Below are positions 26,656 through 37,177 of a stretch of 64,000 bases of DNA, piece after piece. Origin of the DNA: Zetaproteobacteria bacterium CG_4_9_14_3_um_filter_54_145 (GTDB lineage: Bacteria; Pseudomonadota; Zetaproteobacteria; Mariprofundales; Mariprofundaceae); contig PFXI01000014.1 of assembly GCA_002791575.1 (NCBI GenBank), forward strand, positions 1 to 64,000. The letters are read 5' to 3'. Each line of letters starts with the position of its first letter. Within the stretch, counting starts at the first letter, position 1. The notes beneath the pieces were generated by a model, which ran no database searches, had not been told where the DNA came from, and saw only the letters and a program-made list of their open reading frames with translations. A program made the position numbers and the translations under genes.

Positions 26656-29244
26656 ATGGATGAAATACTGAACTCGTCGGTACCTGTGCTTATTGAAGAT
26701 GAGATGAAGCGCTCTTATCTGGATTATGCAATGAGCGTGATCGTCGGGCGCGCCCTGCCCGATGCCCGTGATGGTCTGAAGCCGGTGCATCGGCGTATCC
26801 TCTTTGCCATGCAGGATTTGGGCTCAACCTATGACAAGCCTTTCAAGAAATCCGCGCGCGTGGTCGGTGACGTGATCGGTAAATACCATCCGCACGGTGA
26901 CTCGGCTGTCTATGATGCCATGGTGCGTATGGCTCAGCCGTGGAGCATGCGCCACCTGCTGGTGGACGGGCAGGGCAACTTCGGTTCGGTCGATGGTGAT
27001 TCGCCTGCGGCCATGCGTTATACCGAAGCACGCATGAGTCGTCTGGCTGGCGAGCTGCTGGCTGATATTGATAAGAATACCGTTGATTTCGGTCCGAACT
27101 ATGATGAATCGATGCGCGAGCCCAAGGTGCTGCCGGCGCGTTACCCCAATCTGCTGATCAATGGTTCACAGGGTATTGCCGTTGGTATGGCGACCAATAT
27201 TCCACCGCATAATCTTGCTGAAACGATCAATGCCACCATCGCGCTGGTGAATAACCCGGAGATTGATGATGATGAACTGATGCAGATTATGCCGGGTCCT
27301 GATTTCCCGACCGGCGGCTTTATCTATGGGCGCAGCGGCATCCGTAGTGCCTTTACCACCGGCCGCGGCTCGGTGACCATGCGTGCACGTGCGATTACAG
27401 AGCTGCATCCGCGCACCAAACGTCAGTCGCTGATTATTACAGAGCTGCCGTATCAGGTGAACAAGGCCAATCTGATTGAAAATATCGCCCATCAGGTGCG
27501 CGACAAGAAACTCGAAGGCATTTCCGATCTGCGCGATGAGTCGGATCGCGATGGCATGCGTATCGCTATCGAGCTGAAGAAGAATGAAATTCCGGAAGTG
27601 GTGCTGAATAACCTCTACAAACATACGCAGTTACAGTGCAATTTCGGCTGTAATCTGCTGGCCCTGCTGGATGGCCAGCCGAAGCTGTGCGGCGTGCGTG
27701 AGCTGCTGCTGCATTTTCTCGATCACCGTCGTCAGGTGGTCACACGTCGTTGCCTGTTTGATCTGGCCAAGGCTGAGGCCCGTGCCCATATTCTCGAAGG
27801 CCTGCTGATAGCGCTGGATCGTATTGATGAGGTGATCAAACTGATTCGTGCCAGCCAGACCGGGGCAGAAGCCAAGCTCGGCCTGGTGGATCATTTCGGT
27901 CTGTCCGATCTGCAGGCACAGGCGATTCTCGATATGCGCCTGCAGCGCCTGACCGGCCTTGAACGCGACAAGATCAAGGCTGAATATGATGAGATCCAGC
28001 TGCTGATCGGTCGCCTGAAAGCTATCCTGGCTGATGAAAAGCTGCTGATGAACGTGATTGTTGAAGAGATGGAAGCGGTTCGGGATAAATATGCCGATCC
28101 GCGTCGCAGTGAGATCATGGATGAAACGGCCGATCTCTCCGTGGAAGATCTGATCACCGAAGAGGATATGGTCGTCACGATCTCCAGTGAGGGTTATATC
28201 AAACGCAACGCGACATCTCTCTATCGTGCCCAGCACAGGGGTGGTCAGGGCAAGACTGCCATGGCAACCAAGGATGAGGATTTTGTCACCCAGCTGATGG
28301 TGGCCTCCACGCATGACTACCTGCTGTTTTTCTCCGATCAGGGGCGTGTGTTCCGTAAAAAGGTCTATGAAGTGCCGCAGGCAGGCAGTACGGCGCGCGG
28401 CAAGGCACTGGTGAATCTGCTGCCGGTGGAAAAAGATGAACATATTTCAGCTACACTGGCGATTCGTGAATTTGGTGATAACCAGTTTATTATCATGGCG
28501 ACGAAGAATGGCGTGGTGAAGAAGACGCGTTTGTCTGAATATCAGAATATCCGCTCCAACGGCATCATTGCCATCAAGCTGGATGATGATGACGGCTTGA
28601 TCAGTGTTGTCGTCTCCAATGGCGATCAGGATGTGATGCTGGCAGCCAGCGGCGGCAAGGCGATCCGCTTTGCCGAGTCCGATGTGCGGCCGATGGGGCG
28701 CTCAACACGCGGTGTTACCGGTATGCGCATGCCGGGTGGTTGCAAGTTGATCTCCATGACGCTGGTCTCGGATGATGCCACGCTGCTGGCCGTTTCCGAA
28801 AACGGCTTTGGTAAACGTACCTCCATATCGGAATACAATGTACAGAAGCGCGGCGGCCAGGGCGTATTTACGCTGAAAACCGGCGGGCGCAATGGTGATA
28901 TGGTTGCCGCACTACTGGTGCTGGATGATGATCAGGTGATGATGATGACCGATAGCGGTCGACTGGTACGCATCCGTCTGAACGGTGTGTCGGTGATCGG
29001 GCGCAATACGCAGGGCGTGAAGCTGATTGGTTGCAAGGAGGGCGAGCGCGTGATTGGTGCTGTGCGCGTAGCTGAGCGGCCGGAAGATGATGAGGTCGAG
29101 GATGAGTTCATTGAAGGCGCCGAGCTTGCAGGTGATGAGCCGGTAGTCGGGACTGACGCAGCAATAGAAGATACTGCAGCTCAAGCGGAGGGCGATGATG
29201 ATGCCGCTGGCGCAGAAGATGATGTTGAAGGTGATGATGCATGA
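26656..29244 (+). CDS. gyrA: DNA gyrase subunit A
   Basis: Breakage-reunion subunit of gyrase, 862 residues. The N-terminal domain has the catalytic Tyr in [10 protein letters not shown] (about 115-124). The quinolone-determining region reads [20 protein letters not shown] with wild-type Ser and Asp at the usual resistance positions. The C-terminal beta-pinwheel (from about 515) carries the GyrA box as QKRGGQG, needed for DNA wrapping. An acidic tail (about the last 55 residues) follows. The ATG at 26656 has AGAGG six bases upstream. serS overlaps its stop by four bases. Confidence 0.97.
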   Translation: MDEILNSSVPVLIEDEMKRSYLDYAMSVIVGRALPDARDGLKPVHRRILFAMQDLGSTYDKPFKKSARVVGDVIGKYHPHGDSAVYDAMVRMAQPWSMRHLLVDGQGNFGSVDGDSPAAMRYTEARMSRLAGELLADIDKNTVDFGPNYDESMREPKVLPARYPNLLINGSQGIAVGMATNIPPHNLAETINATIALVNNPEIDDDELMQIMPGPDFPTGGFIYGRSGIRSAFTTGRGSVTMRARAITELHPRTKRQSLIITELPYQVNKANLIENIAHQVRDKKLEGISDLRDESDRDGMRIAIELKKNEIPEVVLNNLYKHTQLQCNFGCNLLALLDGQPKLCGVRELLLHFLDHRRQVVTRRCLFDLAKAEARAHILEGLLIALDRIDEVIKLIRASQTGAEAKLGLVDHFGLSDLQAQAILDMRLQRLTGLERDKIKAEYDEIQLLIGRLKAILADEKLLMNVIVEEMEAVRDKYADPRRSEIMDETADLSVEDLITEEDMVVTISSEGYIKRNATSLYRAQHRGGQGKTAMATKDEDFVTQLMVASTHDYLLFFSDQGRVFRKKVYEVPQAGSTARGKALVNLLPVEKDEHISATLAIREFGDNQFIIMATKNGVVKKTRLSEYQNIRSNGIIAIKLDDDDGLISVVVSNGDQDVMLAASGGKAIRFAESDVRPMGRSTRGVTGMRMPGGCKLISMTLVSDDATLLAVSENGFGKRTSISEYNVQKRGGQGVFTLKTGGRNGDMVAALLVLDDDQVMMMTDSGRLVRIRLNGVSVIGRNTQGVKLIGCKEGERVIGAVRVAERPEDDEVEDEFIEGAELAGDEPVVGTDAAIEDTAAQAEGDDDAAGAEDDVEGDDA

Positions 29245-30524
29245 TAGACCGGCAGGCGCTACGGCGTGATTTTGAGGTCATGCAGGCGGCACTGGCCCGC
29301 CGCGGCCAGCATGTGGTGGATGAAGAGAGTGCCTGGGCGAAAGTGGCAAAACTGGATGCCCGGCAGCGTGAGCTGAAAACCGAATCGGAAACACTGCAGG
29401 CTGAACGTAATCGCGTATCCAAGCTGATCGGACAGAAGAAGGGTGCAGGTTTGGATGCATCTGCCGAGATGGCCGCCATGGGTGATGTTGCCCGTAAAAG
29501 TAAGGAGCTGGACACGCAGGCGCGGGATGCGGAAGCAGCATTTTCTGCCGCTCTGCTGGAAATCCCCAATCCGTTGCACGACTCTGTGCCGGATGGTACA
29601 AGCGAAGATGATAATGTTGAAATAAGCCGCTGGGGTACTCCGAGGCTGGATGCTGTGCCGCCGCATTGGGATATCGGTGTGGATCTCGGTATCCTGGATT
29701 TTGAGGCGGGTGCAACCCTTGCCGGCAGTCGCTTTACGGTTATGAAGGGCGCTGCTGCCCGCATGGAGCGTGCGCTGATGCAGTTCATGCTGGATCTGCA
29801 TGCCGACAAACACGGTTATGAAGAGGTGTGGGTGCCTGCCATTGCCAACAGCAAGACGATGACCGGAACAGGACAGCTGCCGAAGTTCGCCGATGATCTG
29901 TACAAGCTGGAGGGAGAGGATGCCTATCTGATTCCAACAGCGGAAGTGCCGGTCACCAACCTCTATCAGGACAAGATTCTCAATGCTTCGGAACTACCCA
30001 AGCGTCATTGCGCCTATACACCCTGCTTTCGGCGTGAGGCGGGCAGTGCCGGTCGCGATGAGCGCGGTATTATCCGCCAGCATCAGTTCGACAAGGTGGA
30101 GCTGGTCCATATCACCACACCTGAGCGCGTGCTCTCCGATCTGGAAGAGTTGACTGCTCATGCCGAGGCCGTGCTGCAGGCGCTGGAACTACCTTATCGC
30201 AAGGTTGAGCTCTGCTGTGCCGATGTCGGTTTCTCATCGCAGAAGACCTATGATCTTGAGGTCTGGTTGCCGAGCCAGAACTGCTATCGTGAAATATCCT
30301 CCTGCTCTTCATTCGGCCAGTTTCAGGGTCGTCGAGCCGGTATCCGTTATCGGGAAGAGGGTGGTAAACCGCAGCCGGCAGCAACGCTGAATGGTTCGGG
30401 TTTGGCCATCGGCCGTTGTCTGGTCGCGGTGCTGGAAAACGGCTGGCAGAGCGATGGCTCCGTGCTGATTCCGCAGGTGCTGCAGCCCTATATGGGCGGT
30501 ATGCAGCGTATTACGCCACGCTGA
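29241..30524 (+). CDS. serS: Seryl-tRNA synthetase
   Basis: Charges tRNA-Ser. It has 427 residues: an N-terminal coiled coil (about 1-105) that grips the tRNA long arm, and a class II catalytic domain with motif 2 [21 protein letters not shown] (about 258-278 region) and motif 3 [18 protein letters not shown]. The ATGA overlap with gyrA implies translational coupling, an unusual partnership but a simple one. Confidence 0.96.
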   Translation: MIDRQALRRDFEVMQAALARRGQHVVDEESAWAKVAKLDARQRELKTESETLQAERNRVSKLIGQKKGAGLDASAEMAAMGDVARKSKELDTQARDAEAAFSAALLEIPNPLHDSVPDGTSEDDNVEISRWGTPRLDAVPPHWDIGVDLGILDFEAGATLAGSRFTVMKGAAARMERALMQFMLDLHADKHGYEEVWVPAIANSKTMTGTGQLPKFADDLYKLEGEDAYLIPTAEVPVTNLYQDKILNASELPKRHCAYTPCFRREAGSAGRDERGIIRQHQFDKVELVHITTPERVLSDLEELTAHAEAVLQALELPYRKVELCCADVGFSSQKTYDLEVWLPSQNCYREISSCSSFGQFQGRRAGIRYREEGGKPQPAATLNGSGLAIGRCLVAVLENGWQSDGSVLIPQVLQPYMGGMQRITPR

Positions 30525-30831
30525 TATCCGGCCCTGTTTTCCTGTGCCTGCAAAGTAACCACTATATAAATAAGGACTTGCGCAAACGCCACTGTCGGTA
30601 CATGCTCTCGCCGGGGACTGTTGGGAAGGAATGGGCTTTGTTACTATAAGCTTCTGCCTTGTTTCAATGCCATTGTTTCTCATGTGAATGAATGATAGAT
30701 GGTGAGAACCTCCATACTGTTTGAAGAGGAACTTCAACCGTGAACCGCTCACTTTTTGCGCGGGTAACGGAACGTAATGTGACCGGGTGTGGCTGCAATC
30801 GGCTGCTACCCTGTTACAATGGGGAGTATGC
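30525..30831. other. Intergenic region upstream of the TonB-receptor operon
   Basis: There is no gene in this 307-bp stretch. TTGGGA (30621-30626), an 18-base spacer and TATAAG (30645-30650) form a plausible sigma-70 promoter for the operon at 30832. TTGAAG/CTTCAA (30721-30737) is a 6-bp stem. GCCACTG followed 28 bases later by TGGGAAGG recalls the 3' part of a cobalamin riboswitch, but the 5' core is missing. The resulting leader would be about 170 bases. Confidence 0.4.
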
Positions 30832-32817
30832 ATGGCAAGAGCTCAATGCTTCAGTCTGATGGCAGCGGCGCTGCTGGGAGCGCTGTTTACATCACCGCTA
30901 CAGGCCGCGGAAGCAAGGGCCGATACAGGCGGGCTTGTAACATCGCTGGATAGTGATCTTTCGTTGCTGTTTGAGGAAGATGATCTCTTCATCTCGGCCA
31001 GCCAGTCGGCCCGAACCTTGGGTAAGGCGCCTGCTATCGCTACGGTTATCACTGATAAACAGCTACAGGATATGGGAGCCCGCAATATTTTCGATGCGCT
31101 GGTGACCGTACCGGGCTTTGGCTACAGCTATCAGAACACCATATCTACTGAATCCAATATCGAAGTGCGCGGCATCAAGAATCACATGGAGAAGGTGTTG
31201 CTGATGATTGATGGTCACCGCATCAATAATCCGTTCTTTGGCAGTTTTAACCACCTGTTCGATGAATTTCCGATTGAGCAGATCAAGCGTATCGAGGTGA
31301 TTCGCGGCCCTGGCTCCGCCCTGTATGGCGCCAATGCCTTTGTCGGCGTTATCAATATCATCATGAAGAAACCGGGCGATCTTGCTGGTGCGCAGCTCAA
31401 GGGCGGAGCCGGCAACAACAGTCGCAGTCATGGTAACATGCTTATAGGCACGGGTAGTGCTGATGCGGGCTTTATCGCCTCCTATGACCGGCTCGATACA
31501 AAAGGCAGCAGGCGATTTATCGCATCAGATGCACTCGGCAACAGCGGCTATACCCATTTCTGGCGTTCGACCGATACGGCTCATCTGATCGCAAGCGTCG
31601 ATAAGTTCACCTTTACAGGGCTCTATCTCGATAAACGGCGCGGTACGCCGCTCTCCATCACCAATATGATCGATACCCGCACCCGCACCAATAACAAACA
31701 AGCTTATGGCACAGTTCAGTACAAGGATGAGATCGGTGATGCCCATCTTGAGGCGACGCTTGGCATCGACCAGTTTGAGTGGAATACGGAGTGGCAGATC
31801 AACCTGCCGGGCTTCACTACCGGTCATCCGCTACTGAAGAATCGGACCTACTCGGCAGAGATGCGCTTGCAATTCACACCTGTCGAGGAGCATAACCTGA
31901 CCGTGGGCCTGGCGCAGGAGTTCCAGCGTCAGTTTGATGTCAGACACATTGTTAACAATGTCGATGTCTCTGCAGTGTTCAATCATAATAAACCGGCCAA
32001 ACGTCAGATCTCTGCGGTATATGCGCAGGATGAATGGGATATCAGGAACAATCTTACACTGACTACCGGGATCCGTTTTGATCACTATAATGACTTCGGC
32101 AATACCACCAACCCGAGAGCTGCGCTGGTCTGGTCTGCATCCGACAGTGTTGATGTCAAACTGCTCTATGCCAGCGCTTTTAGAGCCCCCAGCTTCCTGG
32201 AGATGTATGAGATCAACAATCCTGCATCAGTTGGAAATCCGAACCTGCAGCCGGAAAAGATGCGTACCATTGAGGCTGGCGTTGTATGGAGAATAACGCA
32301 TAACTATCAGTTGAGCGCCAACCTGTTTCATAACCGCTTTAGCGAGAGGATTGTGCAGACTGCACCACTAACGATCAACTCCGGTGGCGCAAACATCTGG
32401 GGTGGAGAGGCGGAGTTCAAGGCCGACTGGCAGGAGCACCTCTACGGTTATGTGAATTACTCCTACCAGAAATCGAAAGATAGCCAGACCCAACTTGCTT
32501 TGCCGGATGTGCCGCAGCACCGGATTCGAATCGGCGTTAACGCCGGCCTGTTTGATGATTATCTGAATCTGAATACGGCTTTGCGCTGGAACAGCCGGCG
32601 TATGCGTGCGCCGGGTGATACACGCGCGCCAATGCCGGCTACGACTGTAGTCGATACGGCTGTTTCCACCGATCAACTGATGAAAGGGCTGAAGGTATCC
32701 TTGAGTGCACATAACCTGCTCGATGCCGCAATCTATGATCCGTCACCCGCAACGGTCGCTAATGGCTACCCGCGTCCGGGGCGCACTTATTTAGCAGAAA
32801 TGGAGTACACGTTCTGA
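30832..32817 (+). CDS. TonB-dependent outer-membrane receptor
   Basis: Outer-membrane gated porin of 661 residues. It has a signal peptide (about 1-27, ending PLQAAEA), a plug domain (about 60-185; APAIATVITDKQLQDMGARN and the conserved VEVIRGPGSALYG-type segment IEVIRGPGSALYGANAF) and a 22-strand-type barrel ending in Phe (MEYTF). The ligand is unknown; the family imports metal chelates, cobalamin, heme and some sugars. The start at 30832 has GGGGAG upstream and removes a spurious N-terminal extension. Its stop overlaps the next gene (TGATG), so an outer-membrane protein is translationally coupled to cytosolic enzymes, which is uncommon. Confidence 0.93.
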   Translation: MARAQCFSLMAAALLGALFTSPLQAAEARADTGGLVTSLDSDLSLLFEEDDLFISASQSARTLGKAPAIATVITDKQLQDMGARNIFDALVTVPGFGYSYQNTISTESNIEVRGIKNHMEKVLLMIDGHRINNPFFGSFNHLFDEFPIEQIKRIEVIRGPGSALYGANAFVGVINIIMKKPGDLAGAQLKGGAGNNSRSHGNMLIGTGSADAGFIASYDRLDTKGSRRFIASDALGNSGYTHFWRSTDTAHLIASVDKFTFTGLYLDKRRGTPLSITNMIDTRTRTNNKQAYGTVQYKDEIGDAHLEATLGIDQFEWNTEWQINLPGFTTGHPLLKNRTYSAEMRLQFTPVEEHNLTVGLAQEFQRQFDVRHIVNNVDVSAVFNHNKPAKRQISAVYAQDEWDIRNNLTLTTGIRFDHYNDFGNTTNPRAALVWSASDSVDVKLLYASAFRAPSFLEMYEINNPASVGNPNLQPEKMRTIEAGVVWRITHNYQLSANLFHNRFSERIVQTAPLTINSGGANIWGGEAEFKADWQEHLYGYVNYSYQKSKDSQTQLALPDVPQHRIRIGVNAGLFDDYLNLNTALRWNSRRMRAPGDTRAPMPATTVVDTAVSTDQLMKGLKVSLSAHNLLDAAIYDPSPATVANGYPRPGRTYLAEMEYTF

Positions 32818-33695
32818 TGCCAAAGTTTTTTCCTCCTCGCCCAAAACAGGAGTCCATACGCACGACGATTTGCCATGAAACAGCATCAGCGAGCAACCCG
32901 TTCGTTGCCGGAAAGACATTGTGGCATGGTTATGATGCTCAAAAGCTGTGTGGCAACTATGGCTGGACAGAGATGCTCTTTCTCATGTCGCAAGGAGAGT
33001 TGCCAACGACCAAGCAGAACGATTTGTTGAATAAAACCATGGCTTTTCTGGCCAATCCAGGCCCCCGCGATGCAGGCGTGCGTGCCGCTATGAACTGTGG
33101 TTTAGGTAAAACACCGTTACCAACCATCCTGACGACAGGCTTAACCGTAAGGGGTGGTATGGCAGAAGGTGCGATGCATGTCGAGGCTGCCATGCGGTTT
33201 CTGAATGGTCGGTTGCCAGCGGGTGAGGCGTGCTCCGCTGACCAGCCTGACTATGCAGGTGTTTTGATTCACAACTACCGGCAATTCTGGCGTGAGCACA
33301 AAGATGATGAGGTTGTGCCATGGCCTGAGATTCCGCCCGGGTTCGGTCATCATTATGGCGAAAGGGACAGTAGAGCGATAAAACTGATGGACCTGATCAA
33401 CGATCAGTGCAGCGATATGTTGAGGCTGTCACGGGCGCTTGAAACAGTTTTATCACGGGATGAAGTGTCGGTTTATCTGACGCTGCCGGGCGTGGTTGCA
33501 GCAATTTTATGCGGACTCGGTTTTAGCCCTGAACATGGCGCAGGTGTATATATGATTGCCGGTTCTGCCGGTATTCTGGCACACGGCATAGAGCAACTGC
33601 CCCGCAGCTGGAATGAATATCCATTCTGGGCAGATGCCTCCTATTATAACTATGAGGGCCCTGAACCTACGAAGAAAGTAGGGGATGTAACATGA
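32817..33695 (+). CDS. Citrate-synthase-fold protein, subunit A
   Basis: A soluble protein of 292 residues in the citrate synthase superfamily. The family-like segments are WHGYDAQKLCGNYGWTEMLFLMSQGELPT (split over about 36-64), GPRDAGVRAAMNCGLG (82-97), PGFGHHYGERDSRAIKLMDL (174-193) and ILAHGIEQL (253-261). His178 in PGFGH is the position of one catalytic His. The His of the usual HGGA motif is replaced (GMAEGA, about 114-119) and the catalytic Asp region reads VSVYLT (about 217-222). It is shorter than typical citrate synthase (about 430). It overlaps the second such protein by four bases, so a heteromer is likely. Substrate unknown; housekeeping citrate synthesis is unlikely. Confidence 0.75.
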   Translation: MPKFFPPRPKQESIRTTICHETASASNPFVAGKTLWHGYDAQKLCGNYGWTEMLFLMSQGELPTTKQNDLLNKTMAFLANPGPRDAGVRAAMNCGLGKTPLPTILTTGLTVRGGMAEGAMHVEAAMRFLNGRLPAGEACSADQPDYAGVLIHNYRQFWREHKDDEVVPWPEIPPGFGHHYGERDSRAIKLMDLINDQCSDMLRLSRALETVLSRDEVSVYLTLPGVVAAILCGLGFSPEHGAGVYMIAGSAGILAHGIEQLPRSWNEYPFWADASYYNYEGPEPTKKVGDVT

Positions 33696-34495
33696 GTTGG
33701 GCCAGATTTGCTGAACACAGGGATCGGGTAACATCCAAATCCGGCGGGTGGACAATTGGTGGGGAGACAACGCTGCATGGTTACAGTATCCATCAGGAGC
33801 TAACTCATCAGGCGTCATGGATGCAGGCTCTCCTTCTATCCATAACCGGTCGACTCTACGACGAAAAACAGGCCCGTCTCATTGAGGCTATCTTTGTTGC
33901 AACCGGATATCCTGATCCGCGCCTTTGGTGTAATCGTATCGTCGCTCTTGCCGGTAGTGCTCAGTGTCCTGCCGGGTCAGCTTTGTCAGCAGGGGTGGCA
34001 AGTGCTGAGGCTAAAGTGTACGGGGGGCAGGCGGAATATTACGCGGCCAGAGCCTTTGCAGAATGCCATCGTATCTTTCAGCAACAGGGTGACGATGCTC
34101 TTTTCACTCATATGAAAGCTGTGCTGAAAAAAGAGCGCGTGATGTTTGGCTTCGGGCGTCCGCTTACACGCGTGGAGGAGCGGATCGGGCCCATTGAAAA
34201 AATGGCCAAAGAGATGGGGATCAAGGATGGGCCACATTTAACAACCGTTAAGCATATGGAAGGCATGTTAAAGCGTTACCGTCTCATTCTTAATTTTGCA
34301 GGTTACGCAACAGCTCGTTTGCTGGATCTGGGACTGACAGCACATCAAGTGCATCAGTTTCTGACAGTCTGTTTCTATATCGGTATGCCACCGTGCTATA
34401 GTGAAGCGTTTGAAAATGAACCGGGTACGTTTCTGCCGATTGCGTGTGAAGATATTCTCTATGCAGGGCTGGCTGAGCGGGACGTGCCTGTATGA
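33692..34495 (+). CDS. Citrate-synthase-fold protein, subunit B
   Basis: A 267-residue partner of the preceding protein. It has the opening TTLHGYSIHQELTHQASWMQALLLSITGRL segment (split over about 27-55), AKVYGGQAE (107-115) at the HGGA position with Tyr instead of His, FGFGRPLTRVEERI (152-165) at the PGFGH position with Arg instead of His, and LNFAGYATARLLDLGLT (200-216) where Asn replaces the catalytic Asp. It therefore lacks all three canonical catalytic residues and may be a structural or regulatory subunit, or have a different chemistry. The overlap with both neighbours (ATGA each side) fixes the start at 33692. Confidence 0.72.
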   Translation: MSWARFAEHRDRVTSKSGGWTIGGETTLHGYSIHQELTHQASWMQALLLSITGRLYDEKQARLIEAIFVATGYPDPRLWCNRIVALAGSAQCPAGSALSAGVASAEAKVYGGQAEYYAARAFAECHRIFQQQGDDALFTHMKAVLKKERVMFGFGRPLTRVEERIGPIEKMAKEMGIKDGPHLTTVKHMEGMLKRYRLILNFAGYATARLLDLGLTAHQVHQFLTVCFYIGMPPCYSEAFENEPGTFLPIACEDILYAGLAERDVPV

Positions 34496-36273
34496 TCACG
34501 GAGGAATTGCTTCCCGCTGAGGTCACAGCCAGCGAGGACAGTTATCAGTATGGCGACCTGCTTATTCACTATCTGGAAAAAGAGGGTGTGAATTATGTAT
34601 TCGGTATTCCCGGTGGCGCGCTTGAGCCGGTCTACAATGCACTGGCGCGATCAGAAGCCAGGGGTGGTATTCAACCGATTCTGACAAAACATGAGCAGGG
34701 TGCGGCCTTTATGGCGGATGGTTATGCTCGGGTAAGCGGTCGCCTTGGTGTCTGTTGTGCGACAACAGGGCCGGGTGCGAGCAACCTGTTTGCCGGCGTT
34801 ACCACCTCTTATGCCGACTCGATTCCGGTGCTGGCACTGACTGCCCAGATTCCGATCAGAAACTTCGGAAAAAATGCATTCCAGGACTCATCGCATGAAG
34901 GCGTCGATATGGTCGAGGTGTTCAAGAGGTGTACGCGCTATAGCGCTCTGGTGCTTAATCCCAAGATCGCGAATGATATGTTTCGCAAGGCGATTCGGGT
35001 GGCTATGTCCGGCAAACGGGGCCCGGTACACCTGAGTCTGCCGTCGGATGTGATGGCTGAAGTTGTCGATAAACTGCCGCTGTCGCACTCCATGAGCAGT
35101 TGTTACGTGCAGCCGAACTACTTTGATCGCAATGCGGTGAAGGAGGCGGCAAGGCTGATCTCCCGTGCCCGCAAGCCGGCGATGCTTGTGGGCAGCGGGT
35201 CTGTCTGGTCCGGGGCCGCAGAAAAGCTGAAAGAGCTGGCAGAATTACTGACCATTCCTACGGCAACAACCCCCAAGGCCAAGGGTACGTTTCCGGAGGA
35301 TCATGAACTGGCTCTGGGCTGCTTCGGTTTTGGCGGCTCACCGTGCGCAGATACCTATCTGCTCGATCCGGACGTGGATGTGCTGCTGGCAGTCGGTACC
35401 AGTTTCAATGAGTGGGCTACCAATGGCTGGAGCGACAGACTGGGGCAGGGGCGTACCATCATCCAGATTGATATTGATCCATATCAGTTCGGCCGCCACT
35501 ACGAATCGGTTGTGGCCCTGACCGGTGATGCCAGTGCTGTGCTTAATGAGATGTTGCATGAGCTGGCTCGCGTCCACCGGGTGAGCGCAATGGAGCGAGA
35601 TATGCGCAGTAAGCGCTTTGCCGGTTTCAAGTTGCATACCCCGCTCTCAGTCCCGTTTGATGCAGGCAGCAATCTTGATGGCCTGATCAAGCCGCAACAG
35701 CTGATGCTCGATATTCGCCATGCCGTGCCGGCTGAAAGTATCTTTTTTGTCGATATAGGCAATAACCTGGCCTGGGCTCTGCACTACTTACCGGCCATCC
35801 GTCCCGGTACATTTTTTGCGGCGCTCGGTTTCTCCTGCATGGGTTACGGTGTCGCCGGCGCCATCGGTGGTAAATTGGCTGCAAAAGAGAGGCCGGTGAT
35901 CGCCATTGTTGGCGATGGTGGTTTCCTGATGAATGGCATGGAGGTGGCAACTGCGGTCAATTACAATATCGCTGTGATATGGATTGTGCTGAATGACAGT
36001 GGTCTTGGTATGGTACGTCATGGCCAGCGTATGTCTGAAAATGCGATGGAGACTTCGCATGCATTTATCCAGCTGAACTTTGCCCAGCTGGCTGAGTCGC
36101 TTGGTGCGGTGGGGGTACGTATCGATCAAGCCGGACAACTGAATCAACAGCTGATGCAGGAACTTATCGGCATGAATAAACCTGTGGTTATTGATGTGTT
36201 AATTGATCCGGATGAAGTGCCTCCGATTGGCAGCAGACTGAGTGCGCTTAAAGAGATTTATAGTGAGATATAA
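34492..36273 (+). CDS. Acetolactate-synthase-like thiamine diphosphate enzyme
   Basis: A cytosolic ThDP-dependent enzyme of 593 residues with three domains: Pyr (about 18-190, with the cofactor-activating Glu in TKHEQGAAFMADGYAR), a central domain (about 210-350) and PP (about 390-570) with the ThDP motif GDGGFLMNGMEVATA through VLND. It resembles the large subunit of acetolactate synthase, but no small regulatory subunit (ilvN/ilvH) or ilvC is adjacent. Its place after two citrate-synthase-like proteins points to a carboligation or decarboxylation step in making an acyl or keto-acid product; the exact reaction is unknown. The start overlaps the previous stop (ATGA). Confidence 0.85.
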   Translation: MITEELLPAEVTASEDSYQYGDLLIHYLEKEGVNYVFGIPGGALEPVYNALARSEARGGIQPILTKHEQGAAFMADGYARVSGRLGVCCATTGPGASNLFAGVTTSYADSIPVLALTAQIPIRNFGKNAFQDSSHEGVDMVEVFKRCTRYSALVLNPKIANDMFRKAIRVAMSGKRGPVHLSLPSDVMAEVVDKLPLSHSMSSCYVQPNYFDRNAVKEAARLISRARKPAMLVGSGSVWSGAAEKLKELAELLTIPTATTPKAKGTFPEDHELALGCFGFGGSPCADTYLLDPDVDVLLAVGTSFNEWATNGWSDRLGQGRTIIQIDIDPYQFGRHYESVVALTGDASAVLNEMLHELARVHRVSAMERDMRSKRFAGFKLHTPLSVPFDAGSNLDGLIKPQQLMLDIRHAVPAESIFFVDIGNNLAWALHYLPAIRPGTFFAALGFSCMGYGVAGAIGGKLAAKERPVIAIVGDGGFLMNGMEVATAVNYNIAVIWIVLNDSGLGMVRHGQRMSENAMETSHAFIQLNFAQLAESLGAVGVRIDQAGQLNQQLMQELIGMNKPVVIDVLIDPDEVPPIGSRLSALKEIYSEI

Positions 36274-37177
36274 GCAGTTAGCCGCCGCACTGCTTGTTGT
36301 CTGCTCAATAGTTGCAAGTGCAGTTGCGAAGGAGGTCGTGGTCGTACTCGATCCCAATGTACGCCCCTATGTCGAGGCCGTGGCCGGATTCAAGCAGGTC
36401 TCCAATATGACCATCAAGGTGTTCAATCGCCGGGATGACGGGGATTTGAGTGATGAACGGGCCCTGATTGCTGCCATTCGCGCCCGCAAACCCGATCAGA
36501 TTCTGGTGCTGGGCTCTGAAGCAATGACAGCACTGGCCGGAGAGATCACTGATATACCGATATTGTTCAGCATGGTATTGAGCCCTCAGGACACATGGAA
36601 AAATAAACCGAAGAACCTGACCGGTGTCACTATGAGTGTGCCGCCACAGAGACAGATGCAAGTGCTTGCAACCCTGTTTCCTGATCTGAAGTTTGTGACC
36701 TCTGTCTACAGCCCTGACCAGAACACCCTGCTGCTGCGTCAGGGAGAGGAAGCTTGCAGTGCGTTGCATATGAAGCTGATCACCGCGCAGGCAGGTTCCA
36801 CCACCGAGGCGATCGTGCAGGTTGAGAAGCTGCTCGCCAGCCATGAAGTGTACTGGATGTTGCCGGATCAATTGATGCGCTCCAGGGATGTGATTCGTTA
36901 TCTGTTTTTTACCGCCCGAGAGAAACAAAAGGTATTGATCGGACTTTCCGATAAATATGTGCGTGCAGGAGCGCTGTTTGCATTCACCGTACAGAATGAG
37001 GCACTTGGACGTCAGGTGGCAGCGTTGTCAAACCGCATGTTGGCAGAGGGGAGCAGGGGAAACTATCCTGTCGAGATGGCGCATGAAGCCGACCTGTCAA
37101 TCAATATGAAGGTGGCGAAGAACCTAGGCATTAGCGTGCCTGATGCGCTGCTTGCGCAGGCCAGGGTACTCTATTGA
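36263..37177 (+). CDS. Periplasmic substrate-binding protein of the ABC_sub_bind type
   Basis: An exported binding protein of 304 residues. A signal peptide (about 1-22, KQLAAALLVVCSIVASAVA) precedes a two-lobed binding fold resembling the COG2984-type family: DQILVLGSEAMTALAG, IPILFSMVLSPQDTW, NLTGVTMSVPPQRQMQVL and VYSPDQNT. No ABC permease or ATPase is nearby, so it probably presents a ligand to the sensor kinase next door rather than feeding a transporter. I chose the GTG at 36263 since it gives a standard signal peptide; a GTG at 36242 would extend further into the upstream gene. Its stop overlaps the kinase start. Confidence 0.82.
   Translation: MRYKQLAAALLVVCSIVASAVAKEVVVVLDPNVRPYVEAVAGFKQVSNMTIKVFNRRDDGDLSDERALIAAIRARKPDQILVLGSEAMTALAGEITDIPILFSMVLSPQDTWKNKPKNLTGVTMSVPPQRQMQVLATLFPDLKFVTSVYSPDQNTLLLRQGEEACSALHMKLITAQAGSTTEAIVQVEKLLASHEVYWMLPDQLMRSRDVIRYLFFTAREKQKVLIGLSDKYVRAGALFAFTVQNEALGRQVAALSNRMLAEGSRGNYPVEMAHEADLSINMKVAKNLGISVPDALLAQARVLY

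Noticed and set aside
30590..30632. Cobalamin riboswitch before the TonB receptor (GCCACTG then TGGGAAGG)
   Set aside because: Only the 3' motif is similar; the conserved upstream core (AGGGAA and B12-box parts) is absent and would have to lie inside serS. TTGGGA fits better as a -35 element.
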